Part shown: piece after piece, positions 10,801-20,098 of the stretch
Layout of the letters: every line of letters starts with the position of its first letter
Position numbering within the stretch: position 1 is the first letter of the stretch
Assembly: GCF_000730645.1 (NCBI RefSeq)
Contig: NZ_BBIU01000002.1
Coordinates: 1 to 64,000 of the forward strand
Origin: Pseudomonas parafulva NBRC 16636 = DSM 17004
Lineage (GTDB): Bacteria > Pseudomonadota > Gammaproteobacteria > Pseudomonadales > Pseudomonadaceae
Reading direction: 5' to 3'
Length of the DNA: 64,000 nucleotides
The notes under the pieces: model-generated
What the model was told of the DNA's origin: nothing
Database searches by the model: none
Seen by the model: only the letters and a program-made list of their open reading frames with translations
Position numbers and translations under genes: made by a program

Positions 10801-12245
10801 CCGAAGCGATCACCTTCGAGCACGTCAGCCAGGTGTCCATCCGGCGTGCCCACCTACACACCATCACCCCGGGTTTCTTGCAGCGCTTTACCCAGATACA
10901 GGCCCTTGATCTGAGTGAAAACCTGCTGGGCGGTATTCCAGATGGCCTGCAGGCCTTGACCCAACTCACGACGTTGTCACTGGCCCGAAACCAGGTGGTG
11001 ATCGATGAGGCTGGCCTGGCCAGGCTCGCCGCCTTACAGCGCCTGCGCACGCTCGACCTGTCGTACAACCCCATCGCACTTCTGCCCCCGCTTGGCAGCC
11101 TGCTCCACCTGCAGCGTCTGTCGCTGCGCAGCACCGGCCTGACCGAGTTGCCGGTCGAGGTCTACATGCACCCCACCCTTGAAGACATCGACCTGCGCGA
11201 CAACCGTGTCGAGGACATGAGCCCGACCCTGGCCCATTCCCACAGGCGGCTTGCCGGCTTGAGCCTGCATGACAACGCCATGCCTGATGAAGCCCAGCAA
11301 ACCCTGCGCGAAACGTTGGGGGCGCAAGGCACGGCCATGCTGCCTGTGCGCAGGCATGGGCCGGGGGGGCAGGAGTCGCTGGAGCGTTGGCTGGACGGCC
11401 TGGATGCCACTCAGCGTAGGGTTCGCGAAATGCACTGGGCCCAGTTGTCACAAGAACCCGGCAGTGATGACCTGATGCGCTTCATCCACGACCTGGGCCG
11501 TTCAGCGGATTACGAGTACCAGGGCATGGACTTGCGCAGACGCATCTGGGCGCTCATCGAAGCCTGCGTGGAAAACACCGAGGTGCGCCAGGCCATGTTC
11601 CAGCAGGCGGCAGGCCCCCGCACCTGCTCAGACCAGATGCTGTTGATACTGAGCCTGCTCGAAGTGCGTGCACTGGTGGTCACGCGTATCGCCGGTTTGG
11701 CAGCGTCCGACATCGGCCCGGCACTGGTGCAGCTTGGCCGTGAGCTGTATCGCCTCGACGAGGTCGACCGGGTGGCCAGCCAGCACATCGAGCAGGCCCG
11801 CGCTGCCAATCCCTATGGCCTGCACGATGAAGTGGAAGTCCACCTGGCCTACCGCGCAGCACTGGTCAGGCCACTGGGGCTTCCGGCGCAACCGCGCTAC
11901 ATGTATCACCGGTTGTTTTCCAATGTCAGCGAAGCCCAGTTGCAACAGGCGGCCAGCACCATCCTGTCGCAGGAAACCGACACCAAGGTCGCCCAGTCGC
12001 TGCTGGAGCGGCCTTTCTGGGTGGATTACCTGCACGCCACCTGCGCCAAACACTTCGAGGTGCTCAACCAGCCCTATCACGACCGCCTCGAAGCGCTGCT
12101 GGAGCAGACCCAGGCGTCGGCCGAAAAGCCCACGCTCGACGCCATCGGCACGTTGGCAGAGGAGCGTGCCAGGGCCGAGCGCAAGCTGATGTTGGGGCTG
12201 ACCTTGCAGTGGGTGATGGGGCATCCCTGGGTCGGCTCTGCCTGA
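7899..12245 (+). CDS. Giant toxin-like protein with LRRs and C-terminal NEL-type E3 ubiquitin ligase
   Basis: A 1448-residue protein. The long N-terminal part resembles the dermonecrotic-toxin-type region found in pseudomonad effectors and includes a hydrophobic stretch at about 382-417 (ALGIASFFVPGLALPLLGL). Leucine-rich repeats occupy about 964-1130, with repeats such as LQALDLSENLLGGIPDGL. The C-terminus matches the NEL ligase fold of IpaH/SspH: the catalytic CxD motif is present as C1243-S-D in GPRTCSDQMLL. NEL enzymes ubiquitinate host proteins inside eukaryotic cells, so this should be an exported effector. No secretion apparatus or chaperone gene is in the window. It is an isolated gene with GAGG 8 bases before the ATG; an ATG at 7914 is possible. 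Confidence 0.85.
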   Translation: MTELTMDTLPFADTSVDTFIASRLPAWLTNATAEQLTALQQALAEQQRAREAVQALLRQIQPLDTFASTLLSEALARKVQPPLDVRLATLRRAVHIRYPSSVGLAPDGIVPVTFEQSLLACALHNFTLHETAETAWLQNSTLLDAQAQPVAWRPRAFAGLCRSLDIGGAYQQHLKQVLLADNTRRHQTESVLEEGWRARLVAAAHMACAQGNLDARAVALVTNAVRASSDSAGWAANDVRLLGRQMCGLVVFEEHDDASTLQRIVAWVPDDPAGAMRTYASWAQWFSALGARLRDPGYRRFFERFIKEQDRVPFSQALQRLLGTGGAQDAIELDGRWQRIEGPLCAHLRQVQVDTLLEDAQALAVPTTKVDSVERDRRMHWLKGVGLDALGIASFFVPGLALPLLGLTAVQLADEVYEGYQDWTLGDREAALAHLMAVAESVAMMAGGAAAEAVAVKLAARVAAVDDLAPVRLWNGELRLARTDLPGYAEPEQTLAHGQRGTLQGRLHVSISNKAYPLGDDNHVPTVIHPSRPDAPAITLHDNGASGVRHGLERPQDWQGAGLLVRRLGSNLGAVSDALAKRLLRTVAMNENQVRLLQLDNAPAPARLCDAAQRHELHEWFPRLRGEAFESHWQHMQGTPSRAAQPLHRDFPTLSTRAGRALVEHASGSQLSQLLEQQRVPLAMAEQARWLLRDAWLDRACAGFEQPAAITTDTEQLALGLVDDLAPWPAGVQVQVRDARLQGDVLARVGSATALETRCLIRTPQGYLATDSEGVARPGALASDDLFQALLWHMDAEQRQAVAGADASSRGLASALADRASADRDQAATLLAMAPVAGGVRPPRRLGDGRLGYPLSGRAEGSRRALLHGYQQVFPTLKDVDVEAYLETVRLRGDTPWEHLRHLHQCLLDLNESLAAWRREATAAPLAERRRQIARRIRHCWRRKRPDADGQYRLVIDSERIDSLPVLPEAITFEHVSQVSIRRAHLHTITPGFLQRFTQIQALDLSENLLGGIPDGLQALTQLTTLSLARNQVVIDEAGLARLAALQRLRTLDLSYNPIALLPPLGSLLHLQRLSLRSTGLTELPVEVYMHPTLEDIDLRDNRVEDMSPTLAHSHRRLAGLSLHDNAMPDEAQQTLRETLGAQGTAMLPVRRHGPGGQESLERWLDGLDATQRRVREMHWAQLSQEPGSDDLMRFIHDLGRSADYEYQGMDLRRRIWALIEACVENTEVRQAMFQQAAGPRTCSDQMLLILSLLEVRALVVTRIAGLAASDIGPALVQLGRELYRLDEVDRVASQHIEQARAANPYGLHDEVEVHLAYRAALVRPLGLPAQPRYMYHRLFSNVSEAQLQQAASTILSQETDTKVAQSLLERPFWVDYLHATCAKHFEVLNQPYHDRLEALLEQTQASAEKPTLDAIGTLAEERARAERKLMLGLTLQWVMGHPWVGSA

Positions 12246-12259
12246 GCCCACGGCTTGGT

Positions 12260-14691
12260 TCAGTAGGTGTAGCGCAGGGTGGTCATGAAATTGCGCGGTG
12301 CACCGTAGATACCGCCCGCGGTAGTGGTGAGGTACTCCTTGTCGAACAGGTTGTTGATATTGACCGTGGCTGACAACGCCGGGGTGACCTGGTAGCGGGT
12401 CATCAGGTTGACGATCGCGTAGCTGCTCTGGGTAGTGGCGTAGCTCAGTGCATAGCCTGTCTCGCTCTGCCAGTTCACACCGCCGCCCACGGTCCATTTG
12501 TCCAGTTCGCCTGGCAGGCGATAGCTGGTGAACACCTTGACGCTGTTGCGCGGAATCTCGGTAACGATGCGCTCATCGTTCGAGTTGAAACTGACGTTGT
12601 ACGAGTAGCCCCCCATGACCTGCCAGCCCTCGGCCAGTTCACCGTTGACCTCCAGCTCCACCCCCTCACTGGTGGTACCACTTTCAGCCCGATAGGCCTG
12701 GAAGCCGTTGGGCTGCAGCAAGCGGCCATCGGCCACCGCAAGGTTGTCCTGCTCGACGCGGAACACGGCCAGGCTGGCGTTCAGGCGCTTGTCGAAGAAG
12801 TCTGCCTTCAAGCCCACCTCGTAGCCGGTGCCCTCTTGGGGATCCAGGGGCGAGCCTTTGACATCGCGCACCTGGTTGCTCTGCGGGTTGAAGATCTGCG
12901 TGTAGCTGGCGTAGGCCGTCCAGGTGTCGTTCAGGTCGTAGACCAGCCCGGCATAAGGGATCACTACACCGTTCTCGGTGCGTTCGGTACGTTGGCGGGT
13001 GCCACTGTACAGTGCGCTCTTGTTTACCCGATTCCAGTCCACTACCCGCGCGCCGAGGATGAAGCTTGCGGCATCGCTCAGGTGCCAGCGGGAGGTCAGG
13101 TACGCGGCGTACTGGGTTTCCGTCATGTCGGTGGTGCCGGCCTTGGTGAACACCGGCTTGGGAGAGCGGCCGTTCCAGGTGAAGATATTGTCGATGCTGT
13201 CGTCGTAGCCGGTGCGCGCACTCTGCCAGCCGCCGTAGTTGGAGGTGCCGCGCTCTTCGGTGCGTGACAGGGTCACGCCGCCGATCAATTCATGTTCGCG
13301 CCCCAGGAACGGGAAGGCACCGGTCAGATAGGCGTCCAGGCTGTCCTGGGTGGGGGCGGCCTTCCAGCGGGTCGGGTTGATGGTGGCGCCACCGCCTGTG
13401 GTTGGGTCGATTTCACCGTCTACATAGGCAATGACGGTGTCATAGGCGTTGCGTGCATGGCTGTACTCCAGCTTGCCGTTCCAGCCGTTTTCAAACTGAT
13501 GCTCCACGGAGGTGAACAGGGTGCTTTGCTGGCGATCGTAATAGCTCCAGCTCGGCGCGGTATTGAACGAGCGGCTGAAGTGCGTTCGCCCACCGTCCTC
13601 GGTGAACAACGGAAAGCCCGTACGAATGGGTGCATTGCTGTGGCTGACCTGGTGGCTGAAGCCCAGCGTCAGCAGCGTTGAATCGGTGACGTCCAGTTCG
13701 GTGATGCCATACAGCGTGGACAGTTCCTGGCTGAAGCGGTCGATCCAGGCATGCTGGTCCCTGTGGTCGGCAACCAGGCGCCCGCGCAGGGTGCCGGCAT
13801 CGTTCAACGCGCCGCTCACATCCACGCCCAGACCGTAGCGGTCCCAACTGCCGGCTTCGGCAGACAGCTGTACCTGGGGATCAGTAGTGGGCCGCTTGCG
13901 GATCAGGTTGATGGTGGCTGACGGGTTGCCCATGCCGCTGATCAACCCGGTAGCGCCGCGTACGATTTCCACCCGGTCGTACATCGCGGTGTTCTGGGTG
14001 TAGTTGTCCATGTTGGCCGAGGTGGGGACGCCATCGATTTCGAAATTGCGAATGGCGAAGCCGCGGGACATGTAGACGGTGCTGTCCGCACCCAGGCTCT
14101 CCCTGATGACGGTAATGCCGGTAGTGGCATCGAGTGCGTCGGTGAGGGTATCGAGTTTCTGGTCTTCCATGCGCTGGCGGGTGAGCACGGTGATGGACTG
14201 GGGGGTCTCCTTGAGTGAAAGGTTAAGCCGTGTGGAGCTACTGGACGATTCGGTGGTATACGAGCCGGAACCCTCGGTGACTGCCCCGGGAGCTTTACCG
14301 GAGATACTCAGTGCAGTCAGCTCCAGGGCGGTGTCACCGCCCTCGGCAAGGGGCATCAGCAAGTAGCCGCCGTTGTTGTCGCGCTGCACCTGCAGGCGGG
14401 TACCTTGCAGCAAGTGCGTAAGCCCCCCTGGACGTCGTAGGCGCCTTGCAAGCCGCGAGACTGCAGGCCATCCGTGTATTCGTTGATAAACGACAGGTTG
14501 ATGCCAGCGCGGTTGGCAAATTGGGCCAGCACGCTGCCCAGTGGCCCTGCCGGGATGTCGAAGCGGGCTGTCTGCTCACTGGCCGACGCAGCAAGCGGCA
14601 ACGCAGTGGCGGGGGCGACAATCAGGGTGAGCAATGCAAGAGGGATGGCCCTGGCCAAGGGGCTGGCGACGTTAAACGCGCGGCGCATCAT
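12260..14691 (-). pseudogene. FecA-like TonB-dependent siderophore receptor, interrupted by a -1 frameshift
   Basis: The gene begins at 14691 (AAGGA just upstream) with a signal peptide and an STN signalling domain (ARFDIPAGPLGSVLAQFANRAG). The frame then fails in a run of six G (C6 at 14423-14428 on the plus strand): one frame gives DVQGGLRTCCK, while continuing in the next gives the expected DVQGGL-THLLQGTRLQVQ and then an intact plug and barrel ending in LRYTY. The barrel part is preserved to the last residue, so decay is recent, phase-variable, or a sequencing error. The product would import a ferric siderophore and signal through the adjacent FecR/FecI pair. Intact length would be about 810 residues. 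Confidence 0.85.
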
Positions 14692-14792
14692 GCGTATGTC
14701 CTTCATAAATGTGGGCAAAGGTGCGGCCGTACTCGCCGCTTCAATGCATGGCCGGGCGAGAATGAAAATCAGCAACCCTGTTGCTCAAATAT

Positions 14793-15731
14793 TCAGGCCA
14801 GGTCAATCCAGGCCCAATACGGGGTCAGGTAGCGCACGCGGATGGGCAGGGCGCCCGCCAGGTTGCCCAACGCTGCATCGCTGTCGTCCAGACGCAATGT
14901 CGTGGTTATCCGCAAGCTTGCGGCTGAGGGGGCGCAGCCAAGATAGCCTGGCCGATAGCGGCGTAACTGCTCTACCACCTGGCCCAAAGGCCAGTCAAAG
15001 GCCACGAGCATGCCACGGGTCCATGCATCACTGGCCGCCGGTACCAGCGAGGCAGGGCCGCTACCTTTCCGATCAAAGGTCAGCTGATGACCGCTTTCCA
15101 GCTGTACTACCTGGGAAGGCGTGTCGAGCGGGCGTACCTCCACTGCGTGTTCGAACACCTGTACTGTGCTGTGGTCGTACTGGCGTGAGACGCTGAACCG
15201 GGTGCCCAGCGCTCGCACGCTGCCCTCGGCCGTAAGCACCAGCAATGGCCGGTGCGCCGCATCGGGTGCCGTTTCCAGCAGCAGTTCACCCTCGTGCAGG
15301 TACACCTTGCGCCAGTGCTCGGTGTAATCGATATCTACGGCGCTCTGGGCATTGATCACAAGGTGGGTGCCATCGTGCAGCCGCAGGTCCTGTCGCTCGC
15401 CCTTGTTGGTACGGTACTGCGCCATGCGGGCGGGCAGCGGTCTGGCCATCAGCGCCCCGGTACCTGCTGCCCCAGCGACCAGCAGCACACCGAGCAATTT
15501 CGCCACTTGCCTGCGCCTTGCCCTGATGGAGGCCAACGTAGGCAGGGCCACATCTGGAGTAAGGCCTGCGCATTGCTGATGCAACCTCTGGACCTGGGCC
15601 CAGGCCTGGCGGTGTCGCTCGCTAGCCGCCAGCCAGCGCTGCCACGCGGCGATGGTCGCGGTATCCCCGGGCATGTCTGTCATCTGCACGTACCAGGTGG
15701 CGGCTTGCTCCAGCTCGTCGCGCTCAAGCAT
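14793..15731 (-). CDS. fecR: FecR-family anti-sigma/sigma-regulator membrane protein
   Basis: A 312-aa FecR homologue. The N-terminal DUF4880-type region (AATWYVQMTDMPGDTATIAAWQRWL...HRQAWAQV) is cytoplasmic and contacts the sigma factor; a single membrane segment lies near 77-95 (LLGVLLVAGAAGTGALMA); the remaining periplasmic FecR domain receives the signal from the receptor's STN domain. It overlaps the upstream fecI by 8 bases, so the two are coupled, and the receptor follows 101 bases downstream, giving the classic order fecI-fecR-fecA on the minus strand. Confidence 0.85.
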   Translation of the reverse strand: MLERDELEQAATWYVQMTDMPGDTATIAAWQRWLAASERHRQAWAQVQRLHQQCAGLTPDVALPTLASIRARRRQVAKLLGVLLVAGAAGTGALMARPLPARMAQYRTNKGERQDLRLHDGTHLVINAQSAVDIDYTEHWRKVYLHEGELLLETAPDAAHRPLLVLTAEGSVRALGTRFSVSRQYDHSTVQVFEHAVEVRPLDTPSQVVQLESGHQLTFDRKGSGPASLVPAASDAWTRGMLVAFDWPLGQVVEQLRRYRPGYLGCAPSAASLRITTTLRLDDSDAALGNLAGALPIRVRYLTPYWAWIDLA

Positions 15732-16236
15732 CGTCGTAATGCTGAGCCAGCAGCATGCAGTGGGTCATGGCCCGGATCACGTGTTTTTTCACCGTCGTCA
15801 CGGAAACGCCATGGCGCTCTCCCGCTGCGCCGTAAGTCAGCCCTTCGAGCTGAACGGCTAGAAAGATCGCACGGGTTCGCGCGCCCAGGCCATCGAGCAT
15901 GGCATCCATTGCAGTAAGGGTTTCGATGACCAGCAGGCGTGTTTCCAGTGATGGGGTCTGCGGCTCTGGTAGTAGCGCCAGGGTTTCAAGGTAGGCTTGC
16001 TCCACCGCCCGGCGGCGAAAGCGGTCGATCATCAGCCCGCGCGCAATGGCGCTCAGGTAGGTTCTGGGCTCTCGGATATCCGGCACATTTCGCGCAGCCA
16101 GCACCCGCACGAAGGTGTCCTGTGCGAGGTCGGCGGCATCGCTGGCATTTCCCAGACGCGCCCGCAGCCAGCCTTTCAGCCAGCTGTTGTGGGCCAGGTA
16201 CAGCTGATGCATTGAGGAAGAGGAGCTCACTGACAT
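15724..16236 (-). CDS. fecI: FecI-family ECF sigma factor
   Basis: A 170-aa ECF sigma factor with region 2 (NASDAADLAQDTFVRVLAARNVPDIREPRTYLSAIARGLMIDRFRRR) and region 4 (LGARTRAIFLAVQLEGLTYGAAGERHGVSVTTVKKHV) intact. The start at 16236 is chosen because a longer frame would run through the Fur box; an ATG at 16212 (MHQLYLAH) is an alternative. It should direct transcription of the adjacent receptor gene when FecR relays a ferric-siderophore signal, and be repressed by Fur in iron-replete cells. Confidence 0.85.
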   Translation of the reverse strand: MSVSSSSSMHQLYLAHNSWLKGWLRARLGNASDAADLAQDTFVRVLAARNVPDIREPRTYLSAIARGLMIDRFRRRAVEQAYLETLALLPEPQTPSLETRLLVIETLTAMDAMLDGLGARTRAIFLAVQLEGLTYGAAGERHGVSVTTVKKHVIRAMTHCMLLAQHYDDA

Positions 16237-16250
16237 GGCAGAGGTTTTAT

Positions 16251-16263
16251 GAGAATGATTCTC
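16251..16263. promoter_or_regulatory. Fur box upstream of fecI
   Basis: GAGAATGATTCTC is a 6-1-6 inverted repeat centred at 16257 that matches the core of the Fur 7-1-7 consensus. It lies 15-27 bases before the chosen fecI start, where it would cover the promoter, and it is also upstream of the divergent oxidoreductase gene at 16401. Confidence 0.75.
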
Positions 16264-16400
16264 TGTAATGATGGCGAAATGTCCGCCGCAAAACAACCCT
16301 GCGCCGACCACGTGTTGCATCGCCAGACATCCTGCGGGTTTGAACTTTCGAAGCGTGGTCATTCTCGAAATATTCAGACATAACTTAACGCGAGGCGGCC

Positions 16401-18755
16401 ATGTCGCTCATTCACCCTCAAGCGCGTTTCAAACCCTATGAAGATGCCGCAGGAGGGTGGGGATCAGCGCGATCGGTCATGGCCATCCTCTGGCGTGAAC
16501 AGGTCATGGCTTCGGCGTCGCTTGCCCTGGTCAAACAGAACAAACCCAAAGGCTTTGCCTGTGTCAGCTGCGCCTGGGCAAAGCCCGGCGACCCCCATGC
16601 CCTTGAGTTCTGCGAGAACGGCGCGAAAGCGACCGCGTGGGAGATCACCCGCCACCGTACCGGCCCTGAGTTTTTTGCCAGCCACACGCTCGCCCAACTG
16701 CGAACGTGGAATGACCATGACCTCGAACGCCAGGGCCGGCTAACCCACCCTCTGCACTACGACCCGGTCACCGACCGCTACAAGGTCACCACTTGGGAGC
16801 AGGCTTACCGCGAGATCGGTCAACAGCTGCGAGGGCTCACGCCTGACCAGGTGGTGTTCTATGCCTCAGGGCGGGCATCGCTGGAAGCGTCCTTCATGTA
16901 CCAGTTGTTCGCCCGCGCCTACGGCACCAACAACCTTCCGGACAGTTCCAACATGTGCCATGAAAGCACGTCGGTGGGGCTGCAGGAGAGCATAGGCGTG
17001 CCAGTGGGCACGGTCACCCTCACGGACTTTGAACACACCGACTGTATCTTTTTCTTCGGCCAGAACGTGGGCAGCAATAGCCCACGCATGCTGCACCCGC
17101 TGCAGGAGGCTCGCAAGCGTCATGTGCCGATCATCACCTTCAACCCGCTGCGCGAGCGTGGGCTTGAGCGCTTCGTCAACCCGCAGTCTCCCAGCGAGAT
17201 GCTTGGGCCGCAGTCGACAGTCATCAGCACCCAGTACCATCAGGTGAAAATCGGCGGCGACCTGGCGGCGGTGACCGGCATCATCAAGGCGCTGCTGGCC
17301 ATGGAGCAGGCGGCGCTCAAACAGGGCTTGCCGGCTGTGCTCGATCACGCATTCATCGAGGCGCATACCGAGGGTTTTGCGGCTCTTTGCCGGGAAGTGC
17401 AGGGCTATGACTGGGACCTGCTGGAGCGTCATTCAGGCATCGGCCGCGCCGCGATGGAAGCGGCGGCAACGGTGTACGCACGCAGCAATAGCGTGATGAT
17501 CGTCTACGGCATGGGAATGACCCAGCATCGCCACGGCGTCGACAATGTGCAAATGCTGGTCAATCTGCTGCTGCTACGGGGCAATATCGGCAAGCCGGGG
17601 GCAGGGATATGCCCGGTGCGGGGGCACTCCAACGTACAGGGGCAGCGCACGGTCGGTATTACGGAAGACCCGTCCAAAGTGCCCGCAGACAAGCTGCAGG
17701 CATTGTTTGGGGTGCAAGTGCCCCAGCAAAAGGGCATGGCGACGGTTGACTGCTGCGAGGCGCTGCTGGCCGGCCAGGTCAAGGCCTTCATCGGTCTTGG
17801 CGGCAACTTTCTGCGGGCCATCCCCGACACCCGGCGCATGGAGGCTGCATGGCAGCACCTGGCATTGAATGTTCAGGTAGCCACCAAACTCAACCGCACC
17901 CACCTCTTGCCTGGCCAGCAGGGCTGGTTGCTACCTTGCCTTGGGCATATCGAGATCGACCGCCAGGAGGGCAGGGTACAGGCCTACAGCACCGAGGACA
18001 GCACCGGTGTGGTGCGGGGCTGGGAAGGCACCACTGAGCCTGCCAGCGAGCACTTGCGCTCTGAAGTTGCGATTATCGCAGGGCTGGCTGAGGCCACGCT
18101 AAGCGCAGATCACCGCATACCTTGGGACGAATGGCGGCACGACTATGCCCTGGTACGTACCGCCATCAGCCAGGTCTACCCGGAAATATTCCACGACATG
18201 GAAACCCGCATGTGGCAGCAGGGCGGCTTCCACCGCCCGTTACCGGCAGGTCAACGCCAGTGGAAGACCCCCTCTGGCAGGGCCCAGTTCGTGGCGCCGC
18301 AGCAACTGGAGGCTGATGAAGACGTGCAGGTCAGCCCCCATGCGCACAATGTGCTGCAGTTGATGACGTTGCGCAGCAACGATCAGTTCAACACCACGGT
18401 GTACGGCTATGACGACCGCTTTCGCGGGGTGAAGGGCACCCGCAGCGTGCTGTTCATGAACCGCAGCGATTTGGTACGCCTGGGCTTCGCGCCGGGCGAC
18501 TGGGTGCTGCTGCGCACCGCGGTCGAACCGCAGGTGCTGCGCGAGGCGGGCCCCTTGCAGATCATCGCCTACGACATACCTGAAGGGTGTGCCGGCGCCT
18601 ACTACCCGGAATGCAACCCGTTGGTGCCGCTCTGGCACCACGCACAGCGGAGCAAGGTGCCCGCAGCCAAGTCGATACCCGTCACCTTGCACGCTAGCCA
18701 GCCGCTGGAACGTACCCAGACCCAAACGATCCGTGTCACGGACCAAGTAGTGTGA
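16401..18755 (+). CDS. FdhF/YdeP-family molybdopterin oxidoreductase
   Basis: A 784-aa molybdopterin enzyme of the YdeP group, related to formate dehydrogenase alpha chains. The body has the motifs expected of the DMSO-reductase fold (VVFYASGRASLEASFMYQLFARAYGTNNLPDSSNMCHEST, then RGNIGKPGAGICPVRGHSNVQGQRTVGI) and a C-terminal molydopterin-dinucleotide domain (NDQFNTTVYGYDDRFRG). Near the N-terminus only a C54-x2-C57 pair is seen, with no signal peptide, as in cytoplasmic YdeP. E. coli YdeP is linked to acid resistance; substrate is unknown. No dedicated fdhD is nearby. A GAGGCGG element precedes the ATG. It is divergent from the iron-regulated fecI. Confidence 0.83.
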   Translation: MSLIHPQARFKPYEDAAGGWGSARSVMAILWREQVMASASLALVKQNKPKGFACVSCAWAKPGDPHALEFCENGAKATAWEITRHRTGPEFFASHTLAQLRTWNDHDLERQGRLTHPLHYDPVTDRYKVTTWEQAYREIGQQLRGLTPDQVVFYASGRASLEASFMYQLFARAYGTNNLPDSSNMCHESTSVGLQESIGVPVGTVTLTDFEHTDCIFFFGQNVGSNSPRMLHPLQEARKRHVPIITFNPLRERGLERFVNPQSPSEMLGPQSTVISTQYHQVKIGGDLAAVTGIIKALLAMEQAALKQGLPAVLDHAFIEAHTEGFAALCREVQGYDWDLLERHSGIGRAAMEAAATVYARSNSVMIVYGMGMTQHRHGVDNVQMLVNLLLLRGNIGKPGAGICPVRGHSNVQGQRTVGITEDPSKVPADKLQALFGVQVPQQKGMATVDCCEALLAGQVKAFIGLGGNFLRAIPDTRRMEAAWQHLALNVQVATKLNRTHLLPGQQGWLLPCLGHIEIDRQEGRVQAYSTEDSTGVVRGWEGTTEPASEHLRSEVAIIAGLAEATLSADHRIPWDEWRHDYALVRTAISQVYPEIFHDMETRMWQQGGFHRPLPAGQRQWKTPSGRAQFVAPQQLEADEDVQVSPHAHNVLQLMTLRSNDQFNTTVYGYDDRFRGVKGTRSVLFMNRSDLVRLGFAPGDWVLLRTAVEPQVLREAGPLQIIAYDIPEGCAGAYYPECNPLVPLWHHAQRSKVPAAKSIPVTLHASQPLERTQTQTIRVTDQVV

Positions 18756-18762
18756 AGACGGT

Positions 18763-18797
18763 GGGCAAGTGGCCGAAGCGTTCAGCTCCACTTGTCC
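18763..18797 (+). terminator. Hairpin after YdeP-type gene
   Basis: GGGCAAGTGG pairs with CCACTTGTCC (one G-T pair) over a 15-base loop just after the stop codon. There is no clear T-run, so termination by it alone is uncertain. Confidence 0.4.
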
Positions 18798-18946
18798 GGA
18801 TTTCCACAAGATGGCTGAACGCTATCGGCTCCCCGGCCCCTCAAACCTGCAAGGGTGACACCTTGCGGCGAGGGCTGCGCGGCGGCACCCAGGTTGCCTT
18901 GTTACGAACACCCTAACCGTCCATAGAGACGACCGGAGTAGCCTTG

Positions 18947-20077
18947 ATGAACAATGAGCCCGTCACACCGGCTGCAGGTGCACCGTTGCCGTTCGACCCT
19001 GCTTTCGAACAAATCCCTGAAGACGAAGCGCAAACCAGCCAGGAGCTGCAAGACACGCTACGCCAGATCATGGAGATCACGCTCAAAGACAATGGTCACG
19101 CCTACCGCAGCGTGCACGCCAAGGGCCATGGCCTGCTGCGGGGCACCATCACGGTCGCGCCGGGCCTGCCATCGCACCTGGCTCAGGGCGCCTTCGCCAA
19201 ACCGGGGCGGTTCGATGCCTACCTACGGTTCTCCACCAACCCTGGCGATATCCTGGATGACAAAGTGTCCACCCCACGCGGCCTGGCCTTGAAGATGGTC
19301 GGTGTGGACGGGCTCCGCCTGCCCGGTAGTGAGGGTGACACCACCCAGGATTTCGTGATGCAGAACGCCAAGGCGTTCACTGCCGCGACCCCCAAGGCCT
19401 TCCTGAAAACCCTCAAGATGCTGGCCAAGACAACCGATAAGGCGCCCGGCACCAAGAGAGCCCTCTCTGCCGTGCTGCGTGGTGCCGAGAAAGTTGTGGA
19501 GGCGTTCGGCGGTGAAAGCGGGACGCTGAAGAGCCTTGGTGGGCACCCGCAGACGCACATCCTGGGTGAAAGCTTCAGCACCGTAGTGCCGATTTTGTAC
19601 GGTCCCTATTACGCGAAGCTCGCCGTAGTGCCCGTGTCGGCCCCGCTTACCGCACTGACCGACCAGCAGGTCGATTTGAGCGATGACCCGGATGGCCTGC
19701 GCCACGCCGTAGAGGCGTTTTTTGCAACCCAGGGCGGCGTGTGGGAGCTACAGGTGCAACTGGCGACTGACAGCGAAAAAATGCCTGTTGAAGACGCTTC
19801 GGTTCAGTGGCCGGAAGACCTCAGCCCCTATGTGACCGTAGCCCGGCTCGAAGTCGAGCCTCAGGCGGCCTGGAGCGAGGAAAAGGTCCGTGCCATGGAC
19901 GACGGCATGGCATTCAGCCCCTGGCATGGGCTGGCTGCACATAGGCCGCTTGGGGGTGTGATGCGCGTCCGAAAGCCGGCCTATGACATGTCATCCGGCT
20001 TCCGTGCCGAACATAACCGTTGTCCCATCCATGAGCCGCGCCCGGAAAACCCGGGTGACCCCAAACCCTTAGTCTGA
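18947..20077 (+). CDS. Short catalase-family protein
   Basis: A 376-aa protein of the catalase-like superfamily, clearly shorter than typical 480-750 aa catalases. The N-terminal heme-pocket segment is recognisable (YRSVHAKGHGLLRGTITV with the distal-type histidine, FDAYLRFSTNPGD, PRGLALKMVGV, DFVMQNAKAF). The C-terminus ends FSPWHGLAAHRPLGGVMRVRKPAY, as in small catalase-like proteins, and the usual RxxxY proximal-tyrosine helix of full catalases is not evident. It may act as a heme peroxidase rather than a true catalase. GGAG lies 9 bases before the ATG at 18947. A 51-aa ORF with a strong ribosome site follows at once. Confidence 0.78.
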   Translation: MNNEPVTPAAGAPLPFDPAFEQIPEDEAQTSQELQDTLRQIMEITLKDNGHAYRSVHAKGHGLLRGTITVAPGLPSHLAQGAFAKPGRFDAYLRFSTNPGDILDDKVSTPRGLALKMVGVDGLRLPGSEGDTTQDFVMQNAKAFTAATPKAFLKTLKMLAKTTDKAPGTKRALSAVLRGAEKVVEAFGGESGTLKSLGGHPQTHILGESFSTVVPILYGPYYAKLAVVPVSAPLTALTDQQVDLSDDPDGLRHAVEAFFATQGGVWELQVQLATDSEKMPVEDASVQWPEDLSPYVTVARLEVEPQAAWSEEKVRAMDDGMAFSPWHGLAAHRPLGGVMRVRKPAYDMSSGFRAEHNRCPIHEPRPENPGDPKPLV

Positions 20078-20098
20078 ACCTATCAAGGAGATAACCCT

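Noticed and set aside
14755..14775. Second Fur-like word (GAGAATGAAAATC) before the receptor gene
   Set aside because: It matches the Fur consensus only in part and lies in a place where a FecI-dependent promoter is expected; too weak to list as a site.
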